A stretch of 64,000 nt of DNA from Arbacia lixula (lineage: Eukaryota; Echinodermata; Echinoidea; Arbacioida; Arbaciidae). Position 1 is the first letter of the stretch. Every line of letters starts with the position of its first letter. This document shows, piece by piece, positions 37,388 through 46,539 of this stretch. The translations under genes and the position numbers were made by a program. The stretch is from contig OZ022597.1 in the NCBI GenBank assembly GCA_963669155.1, forward strand, positions 16,183,774 through 16,247,773, in the 5' to 3' direction. Under the pieces are notes generated by a model that was not told where the DNA came from, made no database searches, and saw only the letters and a program-made list of their open reading frames with translations.

Positions 37388-40300
37388 TCTCTCTCACTCC
37401 CTCTCTGGAGGATAACGTGGTCATGGAATATGGCGGGCCGAGGATCGCAGCCCGGAAACTATCTCGACTCCTGCAGGACAAGGCGCAACCTATTCTGGAC
37501 GTGGCGTGCGGGACGGGCTGGGTCGGTAAAGAGGTGAGCTTCACGGTAATACGCTGTACAGTGTGTCCCAGAAAAAAGGACACCCGTTTTTGGAAGTCGA
37601 TAAGGTAATCATAAAATATCATATTATCATAAAAATGACAGCAATGACTGATTTCAAGCAATTACAAGTGCTCGATGTCAGAGAGGTTTTGCGCAGAATA
37701 ATGAATGTTGTTTGAAGTACATTGATGCTTCCTTACAAATCTTGACCATTTGTCCTGCGGAACTTGATTTTGACAATTATTTTTTAAACATCTGTTGCTC
37801 CTCAACGCATGACTCTTATCTATCGTGTTAGGTGTCAAATGAAAGAAGAAACACCGTGCTTTCTAATGATGTGTATAATATTCCATGGGTTTTTTTCAGT
37901 CAACTAGAGAAATAACACAGAATCTCGGTTTCCTTTTTTCTGGGACACACTGTATAGACTGAGAGATTACCACACCTGACTGTGACTGTTGATAATTGGA
38001 GCTAAAAACAAAAAAAGATACCGAGACAATGTGTGATCTTGAAATGAATTATTTCCGATAAAAAATGAGCAATACATGAATGTAACTCAACGTATTGTAA
38101 ATGGATATTTACAATGCAGTATTAAAATACATGTTATAAAATACAAGTCATTTGTTTAAAATGTGTTATTTCAAAATGATTGAATACAAATACAAATGAT
38201 ATTTACACAAACTGTAGATTACAATGATGTGATTAAAATAATCATATATACTGATACAGCCTAAACAATGAGAACTTTATATGAAGATCACTCAATCACT
38301 AAAGTTCAACTATACGAATTCTAGCAATAATTTTTTAGCTTTTGCTCTCAAGCTGTTATTTATTCTACATTGCCCTGAGGAGTGGATGTACCATATCATA
38401 TTATGTACCATATCATATCATATACCATATTATACCATCGTACCCTCTGCACCCTCTGTAGCCCTATCACCATGACCCCCCCCCCCCCCCCCTACCAAAC
38501 AGTGACATGGTAAACTGCAGTTTTGCAAAATGCAACGGTGGCAATGGGACAATATTGCACCCAAGGTGTATGCAGAAGCGATAAACAATATTGCTTGTTA
38601 AACATTGTGGCGGGGAAGAGATTAAGTTCAAAATACATTAGCTTATATCAAAGTATGTACTTCCGATATTACGTATTATGTATCAAGAGAAGTCATTTAG
38701 GTGTAGTTATATTACGTATTATGTATCAAGAGAGGTCATTTAGGTGTAGTTAAAATTATGTTTTTACTTATTATAGTTAAGTAAATGTTTTTTTTTTATG
38801 TATCATTCATGTCTTAATTGAATGATTTATTGATTTATTTTCTCATTCATTTACTCTGGTGTAGGTTCGTCGGTTGGATTACAATATTATAGATGGTGTC
38901 GACATATCCGAGAAAAGTGTGTCGATAGCGCGAGATACCATGGTATATCGCGATCTCAAGCTGTGCGATATCAACGCTGGTGGGCTGCCGTATGAGGATA
39001 GTAAGTGAGATTTATGAACAGTTCGCACATTTTTAGATTTAATTTTTACCTTTCTGTATCCTCTTTTAATACGAAGACTACGTTTTCTGTGTCAGTTACA
39101 GAGTTTTGGGTAAAACAGACATATCAACATGTCCTGATAATTTTTTATTGTACCAATGTTCTTATTCATCTGAATGTAATAACGATCATTTTAAGCAATA
39201 TAATATTTCGCACTTAAAAGTTCCACTCACATTGAGGTTCACGGCCTAATGAACATTAATTGTTTTTACTTACTACTCAAGATTGTCAAACATATCCCTG
39301 CTATCAATACTTACATGTTTGTTTTTTTTTTAATTTCATGTACGAAGGAGTTTGATAAGTGTAAGATGTCATGTTTTATTCTGATTGTGAATAGGCAAAG
39401 TAATATTTGAATAATAAAAAAAATCCTTCAACAGATTCCTATGGAGCGATCATTTCCGTGGGCTCGTTCATGCCAAATCATCTCAACCAGGCAGTCTTCC
39501 CAGAATTCTGCCGGGTAACTAAACCAGGTAATATTTTTTCACTCTTCTTCACCCCTAAAGTGTGTCAACTATCCCGAAAGAATACAATCACACGAGATTA
39601 TACTATTTCTAAAACAGTATTTATCAACCTAAAGCCATTTGGAGGGCTGGGAGATGATGGATGGGCTGTCTCTAAGACAAAGAAATCAGTTTTGTCCTGC
39701 AAAAGTCCTACCAAAATAGGCACACTCAATGTTAGGACTATCCGGACTATTGAGAAAAGACAGGAGTTGGGATACTTGTTTCAGGAAAGCTCTCTCCATA
39801 GAATCTTACATGATGAGTCTGTCAGGACTGTGATAGGAAAGAAGAGCCATCTTATCACCACGACAGCTATGACAAATGGAAGCAATGTAGCTAATGGAGG
39901 AGTGGGATTTGTATTGAGTGCAGGAGCCAATCAGTTGGTAAGAGATATAACACCTTTTTCTCCTCGAGTTCTGAAGATGACACTCAATGGAAACCCTAGG
40001 TTGACTGTCATCTCAGTGTACAGTCCAACTGAAAGGGACAGCGATGAGAATGCTGAGGTAGTATGCACTGCCGTCCGAGTTCCACACCAGCTCACAACAT
40101 CCTGCTTGTCTTGGGCGATTTTAAAGGGGAAGTTCACCCTGAAATTATTTTGGTTTCAATAAAAAGAGACAAATGAAAGAAACATATGAGTGAAGGTTTG
40201 ACGAAAATCGGTCAAAGGAAAAGAAAGTTATTTGATTTTAAAGTTTTGATTTTGTGACGTCACGTGCGAGGTGCTCTCCCATATGTTGTGTAAAAAATAA

Positions 40301-42772
40301 GTCGATAAATTGTTTTTTTTCCTCTTTTTGACAACGGAATGATTTTTTTTCGTACAGGTATGTGTGTAAAAACGTATTTCAAATAATGTATCAAACGCAC
40401 AAGTAAACGGATGCATATCTTTGTGAGAAAATTCACATTTTCGAAAAAAGATTGTACACAACATATGGGAGAGCACCTCGCATGTGACGTCACAAAATAA
40501 AAATTTTAGAATCAAATAACTTTCTTTTCCTTTGACCGATTTTCGTCAAACCTTCACTCATATGTTTCTTTCATTTGTCTCTTTTTATTGAAACCAAAAT
40601 AATTTCAGGGTGAACTTCCCCTTTAACGCACATCTTTGTAAGCAGAGACGTGAGTATCCCTGCTGGTACTTCCATGATCATACCAATCGCAATGGAAGAC
40701 TTCTGAGGGATGCACTGCTGGAGGGGAACCTAGAGGCAACCAACTTGAAATTCAGGAAGAAAACAGGGAAGAGGTGGATCTGCATCTCTGATATGCATCT
40801 AACTAAATCCCAGATTGACTCCATTCTTGTGAGGAGGAAGTGGAGAAATAGTATCCTGAACACAGGAGGAGGTGTCGTGGTGTGGTGGTTGTGTACTGTG
40901 ACTGAAGATCTCAAGGTCCCAGGTTCAATCCCACCCATGGCACTTGTGTCCTTCAGCAAGATACTTTATCCACATTGCTGCTCTCCACCCAGGAGTATAA
41001 ATGGGTACCTGGTAGGAGGTGAATGATTATGTGAATGATCTTGACCCAGCGCCGATATCGTGCAGCGGGCAAGGAATACTCACCAGAGAGTGGAGATGGT
41101 GCACATATGTGTGCATGATATATTCTTGTATCGAGCGACCAGGGTTACGTTGTAACACCCCTCTTAATTCAGTCTCCGGACTGCGATGGGAAAGACCCTC
41201 TATACCATCAAAAAAACAGAACCCTATAACTATTTCAGTCCACTAGGTAGTGAGCACCGACTTGATATGAGTGATATCCGTGTTAGCCTAAGAAAGGGCA
41301 AATCTAAACCCAGAAGAATCTCATACGACAGGGAGGCACTCAAGACGGATGAGGACTTACAGCTGAGGTACACATTGGAAGTGAAGAATAGGTTTAACGC
41401 ACTATGCTTAGAGGATGTGGACAATGATGTGTTGTCACACCTAAGTACAGAGAATGTAACAAGGAGGTACGGATATTTCACCACTGCAGTAGCATAAAGC
41501 AGGAGATGCTATGGTACCAAAGATAAAAAGGAAGATAAGGGAAGACTTCTCCCAAGACCTCAGAGTATGTGCTCAGAGTTATACAAGAATGCTCAGAATG
41601 GCTCTGAATATCAATCAGTACCTAATGAGAATGAGAAACTCAGAGCTATACGGCAGTATCCCGAGGGTCAGCTCAAAAGTGACACAGAGAAGATTAAAAC
41701 TTGCTGGACACGCACAAAGACACCCTGAACTGACACTCCATTCAGTAATATTTTGGGAGCCCCTCCATGGAAAAACAAAAAGGGGAAGACCCAGGAGAAC
41801 ATATATCGATTCTGTACGAACAGATACTGGTCTAAAAGAAACACAGGAAATAGTTAATTTCATGATGGATGGTAACCGCTGGAAAGAACTTGTCCATGGA
41901 ACTCGGGAATACTACCCGACTTGATTGATTGATATTGATTGAAAGATCATTGTCTTCTATGGCACATTGGTCACCCTAAGTAATTAAGACAAAGTATACA
42001 TTTATGTTTCCAAAACTGTATAGATCAGCAAATAACCCCAACATTTGAACGAAATTACAAAATATAGACATAAATTCTCCACTGTAAAGAAAAAGGTTGA
42101 GACAACCGTTCTTGCTTTACGAGCTAATTATGCTTTGTACATTTCAAATTAGCAATATCGTACTGGCTAATCTCTTTCGCTCTCTCTCTCTCTCTCTCAC
42201 CCCCTCTCTCTCTATTTGCTTACCCCGTCACTATAAACCTAAACTTTCTCATTCAGTGTTTATAACTCTCTACCCTGCCTCTCTCTGTCTATCCTCTATT
42301 CTCATTTTGCCCTCTATCTGTATGTATGTATGTATGTATGTATGGAGGTAAATAAATCAAATGAAATAAATGAAATCCTTAATACCACTCTCACTACCCT
42401 CCACCAATCCCCCCCCCCCCCCCCGTCCTCTGCCATCCCCTCCCCTTCCCTCCTTCCCCAACTCAACCCACCGACTCCTCCCACCTCCCCCTCCCTAACC
42501 CAATCCACCTGATCCGTTCTCCCTCCCCCTCCCCGTCCTCTCCTCTCCCTCCCTCCCTACCCCCCCCCCCCCCCCCCCCCGTAGGCGGGTTCGTGGTCGT
42601 CTGCATGCGAGAGGCCTTCGTGTATCAGGCGGATGACTTCTGGGACGGCCAGCTGGATCTTGCGGCAGTCAAGCTTGCTCAGGATGGAAAGTGGCTCTAC
42701 CTGGGTCGTGAACGCGTCCCGAATCACCTCAAGGATTTTCATGGCCTTCTTCTAAGCTTCCAAGTTTGCTAG
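17162..42772 (+). CDS. METTL27: METTL27/WBSCR27-like class I methyltransferase, five exons
   Basis: Exons 17,162-17,266, 37,411-37,533, 38,865-39,000, 39,435-39,527 and 42,585-42,772 join in frame (GT-AG) into about 214 residues. The order is HEVHETYDQWAASYDK (residues 20-35, the YDxWAxxYD signature), motif I ILDVACGTG (63-71) for S-adenosylmethionine, GVDIS acidic loop (87-91), a GAIISVGSF strand and a VTKPGGFVVVC strand near 149-159. The human relative is about 245 residues, so length is close. The family is a small SAM-dependent methyltransferase group whose substrate is not established. The first intron is about 20 kb and repeat-filled. AATAAA near 44,150 and 44,172 is a distant poly(A) candidate. 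The weakest point is the exact exon 2 acceptor, which sits in a CT microsatellite. Confidence 0.87.
17277..17333 (+). repeat. (ATCT)n microsatellite
   Basis: About 57 bp of ATCT repeats beginning 10 bp after the exon 1 donor of the METTL27-like gene. Confidence 0.9.
17526..18801. mobile_element. Large TTAA-flanked foldback element, interrupted
   Basis: The left arm starts AGGGCTACTAAATTAG and the right arm ends CTAATTTAGTAACCCT, with TTAA on both outer sides (17,522-17,525 and 18,802-18,805). The arms match over about 70 bp (including the reverse complement of AAGTTCCCACTAATCTATG). An inner inverted pair (GACGAAAATTTGAAAAA against its reverse complement near 17,995) shows a larger palindrome. 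The start of the 7.8 kb tandem unit (18,019) lies inside the right arm. Confidence 0.75.
19934..20125. mobile_element. Pogo-like element end with CAGTCAAACC
   Basis: TA followed by CAGTCAAACCTGGCTATGCG, then repeated CAGCCACCTG and GCGGCCACC motifs. These resemble the ends of pogo/Tigger-type elements by general pattern. Unit 2 has the same at about 27,753. Unit 3 lacks it: similarity between unit 3 and the other units stops exactly at this TA. The far end was not found. Confidence 0.45.
20412..20590. other. GC- and CpG-rich block inside the repeat unit
   Basis: Contrasts sharply with its AT-rich surroundings: CCCGGGTTCGCGCGCGCC, then GAGCGCGCGCTCC, then GCACGCGCGGATC. Repeated at about 28,233-28,410 in unit 2. 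It could be a CpG-island-like promoter patch or an embedded element. No exon was found in it. Confidence 0.5.
22400..22545. repeat. AT-rich low-complexity tract
   Basis: TATATTATATTTCTATTATA-type sequence, present also at about 30,240-30,375 in unit 2 with small differences. Confidence 0.85.
24202..24468 (-). CDS. Candidate exon with a THAP-domain-like end, copy 1
   Basis: On the minus strand an acceptor TTTTTCACTGCAG (after an excellent pyrimidine run) opens a 267 bp frame ending at a GTCAGT donor. The peptide includes TLTAQAVPSLFP, which resembles the AVPxxF tail that closes a THAP zinc-finger domain, followed by a basic, proline-rich segment (KPPIKRSLP and SPKRIHGR). THAP proteins are DNA-binding and often derived from P-element transposases. 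I did not find the upstream exon with the zinc ligands, so this may be a fragment or pseudogene. The copy in unit 2 differs by several residues. Confidence 0.4.
25545..25673. repeat. 130 bp hairpin, copy 1
   Basis: TCAGGTGAGGATTTGTGTTC then GGTCCACTCCCTTTCAC, mirrored by GTGAAAGTGAGTGGACC and CACAAAGCCTCACCTGA. The arms are about 55 bp with few mismatches. Probably a small MITE. It is also in unit 2. Confidence 0.75.
32033..32299 (-). CDS. Candidate exon with a THAP-domain-like end, copy 2
   Basis: Same acceptor, frame and donor as copy 1. The frame is intact but several codons differ (for example TARAVPSLFPYHPPLKQ against TAQAVPSLFPCHPSLKQ), mostly changing the residue, which argues for weak or no protein-level constraint since duplication. 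Confidence 0.38.
33376..33504. repeat. 130 bp hairpin, copy 2
   Basis: Unit 2 counterpart of the 25,545-25,673 hairpin, essentially identical. Confidence 0.75.
35147..35605. mobile_element. Insert of unknown type replacing ~100 bp of unit 3
   Basis: About 450 bp richer in G+C than its surroundings. CCGTTCATATAC occurs three times (about 35,167, 35,242 and 35,529), and there are short palindromes such as TACCGCAATATTGCGGTA. It replaces the sequence that in unit 1 lies at about 19,490-19,590. No terminal repeats are clear. An open frame running through it joins unrelated sequence and is not a gene. Confidence 0.5.
35745..35926. mobile_element. Pogo-like MITE present only in unit 3
   Basis: TATAGTGAAACC at the left and GGTTTGATTGTATA at the right, about 180 bp, with GTGGCCACC, GACAGGTGG and TGGCTGCTAT motifs inside. 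Units 1 and 2 have the empty site (GAAATACATACAAATTC at about 19,712 and 27,533), so it arrived after the duplication or was lost from the others. Confidence 0.72.
36060..36700 (+). repeat. Local tandem duplication, period about 346 bp
   Basis: CTCTGCTAAT..TTGTGTCCTCTATCGAGG, GAGTCAAATT and GTTCTCGAGGGGCACGTGTA occur twice, 346 bp apart for the central block. The first copy overlaps the end of unit 3. A C tract followed by a T tract (about 36,344-36,387) lies at the start of the second copy. Confidence 0.82.
36797..37060 (+). mobile_element. Half copy of the TTAA foldback family
   Basis: AAAGGGATAGTACACCCCAG, TTGGTTTCAATAAGAGCAGA, GTTTGATGAAAATCCGTCAAAGG and GTGACGTCACGTGCGAGG follow in the same order as in the left arm of the intact 40,125-40,622 element. 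The right arm is missing. Confidence 0.6.
37160..37408 (+). repeat. Long (CT)n polypyrimidine tract before exon 2
   Basis: About 245 bp of CT/CCCT repeats running right up to the CTCTCTGGAG acceptor of the METTL27-like exon 2. It serves as the polypyrimidine tract. Open frames through it on either strand are low-complexity artefacts. Confidence 0.9.
37411..37533 (+). CDS. METTL27: METTL27-like, coding exon 2
   Basis: 41 codons in phase 0, containing the SAM-binding motif I (ILDVACGTG). Donor GTGAGC. The acceptor GGAG sits at the end of the CT tract. Confidence 0.87.
37559..37952. mobile_element. Mariner-like MITE, CAGTGTGTCCCAG family, short copy
   Basis: 394 bp, ends CAGTGTGTCCCAGAAAAAAG and reverse complement, TA on each side. 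It starts only 25 bp after the exon 2 donor. Confidence 0.82.
38865..39000 (+). CDS. METTL27: METTL27-like, coding exon 3
   Basis: Acceptor GGTGTAG, donor GTAAGT, phase 0 in and phase 1 out. Encodes VRRLDYNIIDGVDISEK and the following strand and loop of the Rossmann fold. Confidence 0.86.
39435..39527 (+). CDS. METTL27: METTL27-like, coding exon 4
   Basis: Acceptor CAACAG, donor GTAATA. Encodes SYGAIISVGSFMPNHLNQ and the segment ending VTKPG. A longer open frame that reads through the donor joins it to unrelated retroelement sequence. Confidence 0.86.
40125..40622. mobile_element. TTAA foldback MITE inserted in the retrotransposon endonuclease
   Basis: 498 bp palindrome with ends AGGGGAAGTTCACCCTGAAA and reverse complement over the whole arm, and TTAA at 40,121-40,124 and 40,623-40,626. 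Deleting it with one TTAA restores the frame across a conserved GDFN motif of the endonuclease. Arms include GTGACGTCACGTGCGAGG. Related copies: 4,640, 36,797, 45,108 and 63,197. Confidence 0.88.
40865..41185 (+). mobile_element. tRNA-derived SINE inserted in the dead retrotransposon
   Basis: GTGTGGTGGTTGTGTACTGTG resembles a pol III A box and GGTTCAATCCC a B box, about 30 bp apart. After this comes a body with CTTCAGCAAGATACTTTATC, CTCCACCCAGGAGTATAAAT and GGGTACCTGGTAGGAG, typical of SINE bodies. The retroelement frame resumes after about 41,200. The 3' limit is uncertain. Confidence 0.65.
42390..42584 (+). repeat. C/T-rich tract ending in a C homopolymer at the exon 5 acceptor
   Basis: Two C runs (about 42,410-42,424 and 42,560-42,580) within CCCTCC-rich sequence, the second ending directly at GTAG, the acceptor for METTL27-like exon 5. 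Confidence 0.9.
42585..42772 (+). CDS. METTL27: METTL27-like, terminal coding exon 5
   Basis: Acceptor CGTAG after a C20-type run. Encodes GFVVVCMREAF and the C-terminus ending SFQVC, stop TAG at 42,770-42,772. Confidence 0.86.
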
Positions 42773-44840
42773 GAATTTAAAAGGAAATTGATGGAAACAA
42801 AATAATACGGCATATTACGCCATAATTCATGATATCTGAACAGTTTGTTTCTAATATAAGTTTTAAACTGTAACAGGACCTTTGATAGTTTATTTTGTGA
42901 AAAACACATTTTCAGTTTAGATTACCAGTTTATGAAAAATGACGCTTAGCCTAATACATGTACATGTTATTTTTTTTATGGAACATGAATTGAGCCCTAT
43001 AAGAAGAAAACACTTCTGAAGCATAATTCAGAGGACACACGAACTTTCGCATACGTTTTGGGATCAACAGCCAAAGACAGGGTGTCCTTTTCGCACGATA
43101 ATTTTTTTTTTTTGTGAAAACCACAGGAAATAGAAGAAGATATTCCTTTCTATAATAATAGAACTGAAACATTCGTCCAGTATGATTGGGACGTTTAGAT
43201 CCGATACACATGGTCATGATGGTTGCGTGTTAAACATAATTATGGCGGAAGACCGATATGCACAAAATGCTGCTTAAGCAAACAATAAGTTACAACCTTG
43301 GAGAGCTATAACTATGCACGTCATCATGAAATGGAATGTATTTTTACACACGTTGTGAAACATATACATATACATTTTGTAAATATGAGCGACTACGTAA
43401 TTGAAGAAAGTCTTGGCAATTTTGGGTAAAAATAACATTTTGCCCCCCCCCCTCCCCCCCCCCCCCCAAAAAAAAGGGTGCCACAAAGCCCAGTAAGTTT
43501 GTTACCATCTTGTAAAGAATTTAATGAGCTTTAATATCCTACCTTATATTGAAAACGGATATTTCATTTAAAGTTTGAAATTGTACGCCATTGCCTCCCT
43601 GGGCAAAATTCAAGAGGGCTCATTTCAAATTTACTTAGATAATTCAATTTTACATGTGTGCCAAATTTGGTCCTTTTAAACAAAAGTGAACGAAATGTTC
43701 AGCTATGACCGCTAGAAATCATCGAAATCATCAGGATTATGGCGATTACAAGAGGTTTGGGGCGGATCGTCCAAAGCCCCAGAGCCTACAGAGACCACGG
43801 AATTGAGATATTTTCCACTTGTGTTGTGATTGATCTTTGTTTTGTTTCTTTTTTTTTTGTATCTACAGCTATTTTAAAAGCGAGCATTTTAACATATTAA
43901 GATGGGGTTGGCCTTATATTAAGGTATCCACCTTTCTGATCATCTCTTCAATCTATTTTTGTATCATATCTTACCGATTATGTCTTTCGTTTATGTAATT
44001 TTCGTGCTTTTAAACAAAAGTGAACGAAATGTTCAGCTATACCGCTAGAAATCATCGAAATCATCAGGAATATGGCAATTACCAGAGGTGTTGTGTTTCT
44101 TGCATGTGGTTGTTCATGTTTTGTATGTTATTTCAAAGATGAGTGAAAATAAAAGTGAATGGCATTGAATGGAATAAAAGCACACTCGAAAGAAATCGAA
44201 GTGTTCCCGTTGATTTTTTTTTTCAAGGAAGTTGTGACAAGATTGTTTCGAAGGCTAAACAATAAAATAGACTTGTACATGTAGTAGCTTTAAAATCGTG
44301 AAAGGAACTATTGTGTTTTATGTTCGATATTTCTTTTCATTCACTTGAAATTTGTTTTCTTTCACATATTTTTGAAGCTACTCAATTTAAATTCGGTGGG
44401 AAAGGTTTAGCCTATAGGAAAACTAGAAATAATCCATTTATTTGATTAAGGTTTATTTTTCCATTGTTTTAGTCAAATAACAATATGCGTAGAGCAATCA
44501 TAACTATGCTAATTTGTATAAACTTATCATTAAAGTTCTGGTACCGAATGAAAGAGAAATGGGCAGATAGGCCTAATATTATTGGTTTGTGTAAAAATCT
44601 CATACATGTATTAACGAGGAAAGAATTCCAAGCTTAGGATAATATTATTGGTTTGTGTGAAAATCTCATATTAGCGAGAAAAGAAGTCAAAGCTGAGGGT
44701 TTTGGCAGAGTGGGTCTCATTTAGAGATACATGTTTCATTGTTACTGCAAAGTCACGACGACCCACTTCAAGAATAAATTGGGGAATATTTTGAATCATT
44801 TTGAGGTAATGTTAACAGTTAGGAAGTACATAAGAATATA
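42773..44840. other. Downstream flank of the METTL27-like gene, with small duplications
   Basis: No coding exon recognised. A C tract with A run lies at about 43,442-43,475. A segment of about 80 bp (AAACAAAAGTGAACGAAATG through GAAATCATCAGG) occurs at about 43,672-43,752 and again at about 44,007-44,090. A second local duplication (ATATTATTGGTTTGTGT) lies at about 44,575-44,700. AATAAA occurs near 44,150 and 44,172. Confidence 0.5.
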
Positions 44841-45089
44841 CTGCCCTAGTCTGACAAAGGGAAGCAACTAACAAAAGAGACTTTTCTTTCAAATGAGAAA
44901 AATGTGCCTTTCACTTGCATTGGCATCAGTGCAAAATCACACCATGTTAGATTTAATATCTTGCAGCAAGATGAATATTTCTTGTTCAGATTTTGGCCGT
45001 ATGTAGGGAATTCTGGGTACAAGTCTAGAGTACCAATAACCCAGATTTGAGTGATTTGTCACTTGTTTCGTTTTGTCATAGTAGGGTAG
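44841..45089. mobile_element. MITE, CTGCCCTA family, copy 3
   Basis: About 249 bp, ends CTGCCCTAGTCTGACAAAGG and TTTTGTCATAGTAGGGTAG. Matches 9-258, including GGTACAAGTCTAGAGTACCA-like and GCAAGATGAATATTTCTTG blocks seen there in the other orientation. Confidence 0.68.
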
Positions 45090-45107
45090 AATACCTGCAC
45101 CTATTAA

Positions 45108-45465
45108 TTAAAGGGATAGTTGACCCTGAAGATAAGGTGATTTCAATACAAGCAGGAACTTAATAAGAAACTTAATTATTAGTTAAGGTTTGACGAAAAT
45201 CCGTGAAATGATAAGAAACTTGAATGTCAATTTTGTGACGTCCCGTGTCAGGTGCTGTGCAGCAGCTGTACTGATTCCATAAATTGCTCTTTTTCTGTTT
45301 TTGATGAAGGAATCTTCTCCATAGATGTATTGTGTGTAAACACGTATAATTAGGCATATCAAATGTATACAGGTAAAATGATGCATATCCTTTAAAGAAA
45401 AAGAACCCAAGTTCTCAAAAGAAAAGTAGTATGTAAAAGGGTGTGAGTGTTGTGCGTAGTGTACG

Positions 45466-45507
<42 letters not shown>

Positions 45508-45560
45508 TGAGATGTGATGCACTGACACTGATCAAACGCCAAAAACTCCATTTTAAACTT
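45108..45560 (+). mobile_element. Degraded copy of the TTAA foldback family with (GT)n
   Basis: AAAGGGATAGTTGACCCTGA, GGTTTGACGAAAATCCGTG and TTTTGTGACGTCCCGTG follow the left-arm order of the intact element. The right arm has decayed. A GT microsatellite lies at about 45,470-45,506. Confidence 0.55.
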
Positions 45561-46304
45561 ACAAGGAAGCAGGGTTGTATGATGAATTGTATTCCCTTTT
45601 CAGTTGTTTATTGAATGATTGAGAACAGACCACGCACGTGCAAGTGGGTCACATGAATATTGCACTGAGATGTGAAATTGGCTAAATATGAAATGGCGAT
45701 AACGAACATATGAATGAATGAAGTGTAATAAATAAAGCTTACGTAAGATATAAGTAGAGAGTCCAATGATGATGTATGATGATGTCAACGAAAGAAGGGG
45801 CTCACGCTATGGATGATGAGGCGAGGACTTGTTGCTGAGTCGCGACTTCAGGAACGTGGCTGAAGAGCCGTGAAGGTCGCGACGCTACACGCGGGTGACG
45901 ATCGCGGACGAAGAGGGGAGAGGAAAGAGACGTGAAGACGAAATGGCGCTCGGTGAATGCAAGCAGTGGATCGCTTGTGCAAGGTTGCCGGAGGCCAGAG
46001 AAGTGAATGTGCGGCGCTCGGGACAAGCACTGCAGTGGGTCGCTTGATGTCAGTCGGGGGCCGTGGAAGAAAAGGCGAACGAAGCGGCGATGCCGGCGAA
46101 GTGCTGTGAATCGCTAGACGTCAATGATGAGCCGTGCTTCGAATATCAATGTTCAGGCGAGCTGCAGTGGCCGGATCGAGCTCGGTGTGCGGTGATGTAA
46201 ACTGCCGAAGCGAAAGGCGGGACTGGCAGCTCCCAGCGGTGAATCTTGCCGTGTCGGTGTCGATTATACCGTACCATTGGAAGACTGCAAGTCCGCCTCG
46301 CCTC
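45561..46304. other. GC-rich stretch of unknown nature
   Basis: From about 45,780 to 46,250 base composition changes to G- and CpG-rich (GTCGCGACTTCAGG, GAAGGTCGCGACGCTACACG, AGCGGCGATGCCGGCGAAG). Open frames are short and overlapping on both strands, none with a domain I recognise. An LTR or a CpG-rich promoter are both possible. Confidence 0.35.
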
Positions 46305-46370
46305 AGATGATCCATCACCCTCAACGGCACTTTCTTCCGGGTTGAACTTCCGTAAGAACAGGCCTTTCCA
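46305..46370. repeat. Repeated coding-like fragment, copy 1
   Basis: CCTCAGATGATCCATCACCC and CAACGGCACTTTCTTCCGG and GTAAGAACAGGCCTTT are shared with 55,160-55,230 (same strand) and with 55,660-55,735 (reverse). This copy stops abruptly at 46,370 where CAGTGGCGTAGACAGG begins. Confidence 0.75.
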
Positions 46371-46522
46371 GTGGCGTAGACAGGTTCGTACACCTGGGGG
46401 GATGACTGGGCTGCCGAACGCTCGAGATCGAGGGCGCGAAAGCGCCCGAGCGAGGAAGCGCGAAGCGACCGAGCCGGGGGAGGGGGGGGGGGGGGGGGGG
46501 AGTGTGGGAGGGGGGTGTCCCC
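46371..46522. mobile_element. Possible DNA transposon end, CAGTGGCGTAGACAGG
   Basis: CAGTGGCGTA is a common end of hAT-type elements; here it is followed by a GC-rich hairpin (GGGCGCGAAAGCGCCC) and a G tract. The matching right end was not found, so this could be a broken element into which the 46,523-54,923 region was inserted. Confidence 0.4.
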
Positions 46523-46539
46523 CCCTGATAGCAGACTGA

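Larger units (their letters stand above)
39690..41935 (+). pseudogene. Dead non-LTR retrotransposon (endonuclease start and C-terminal end, no reverse transcriptase)
   Basis: Lies in METTL27-like intron 4. Fragments in order: IGTLNVRT (endonuclease motif), GGVGFVLS, LTVISVYSPTE, then after an insertion NAHL, NGRLLRDALLEGNLEATNLK, QIDSILVRRKW, after a SINE GSEHRLDMSDIRVSLRKGK, and finally at 41,511-41,924 RRLKLAGHAQRH and GKTKRGRPRRTYIDSV. These are the APE-type endonuclease and the usual C-terminal tail of LINE open frames. The reverse transcriptase between them is absent. The fragments are in the same orientation as the host gene. The clade is not assigned. Confidence 0.8.

Noticed and set aside
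37054..37661. Open frames of 130-184 codons on both strands
   Set aside because: They are made of the CT microsatellite; only the last part overlaps the real METTL27-like exon 2, in its own frame.
39407..40162. A single 251-codon open frame
   Set aside because: It fuses METTL27-like exon 4 with retrotransposon endonuclease sequence by reading through the GTAATA donor and intron.
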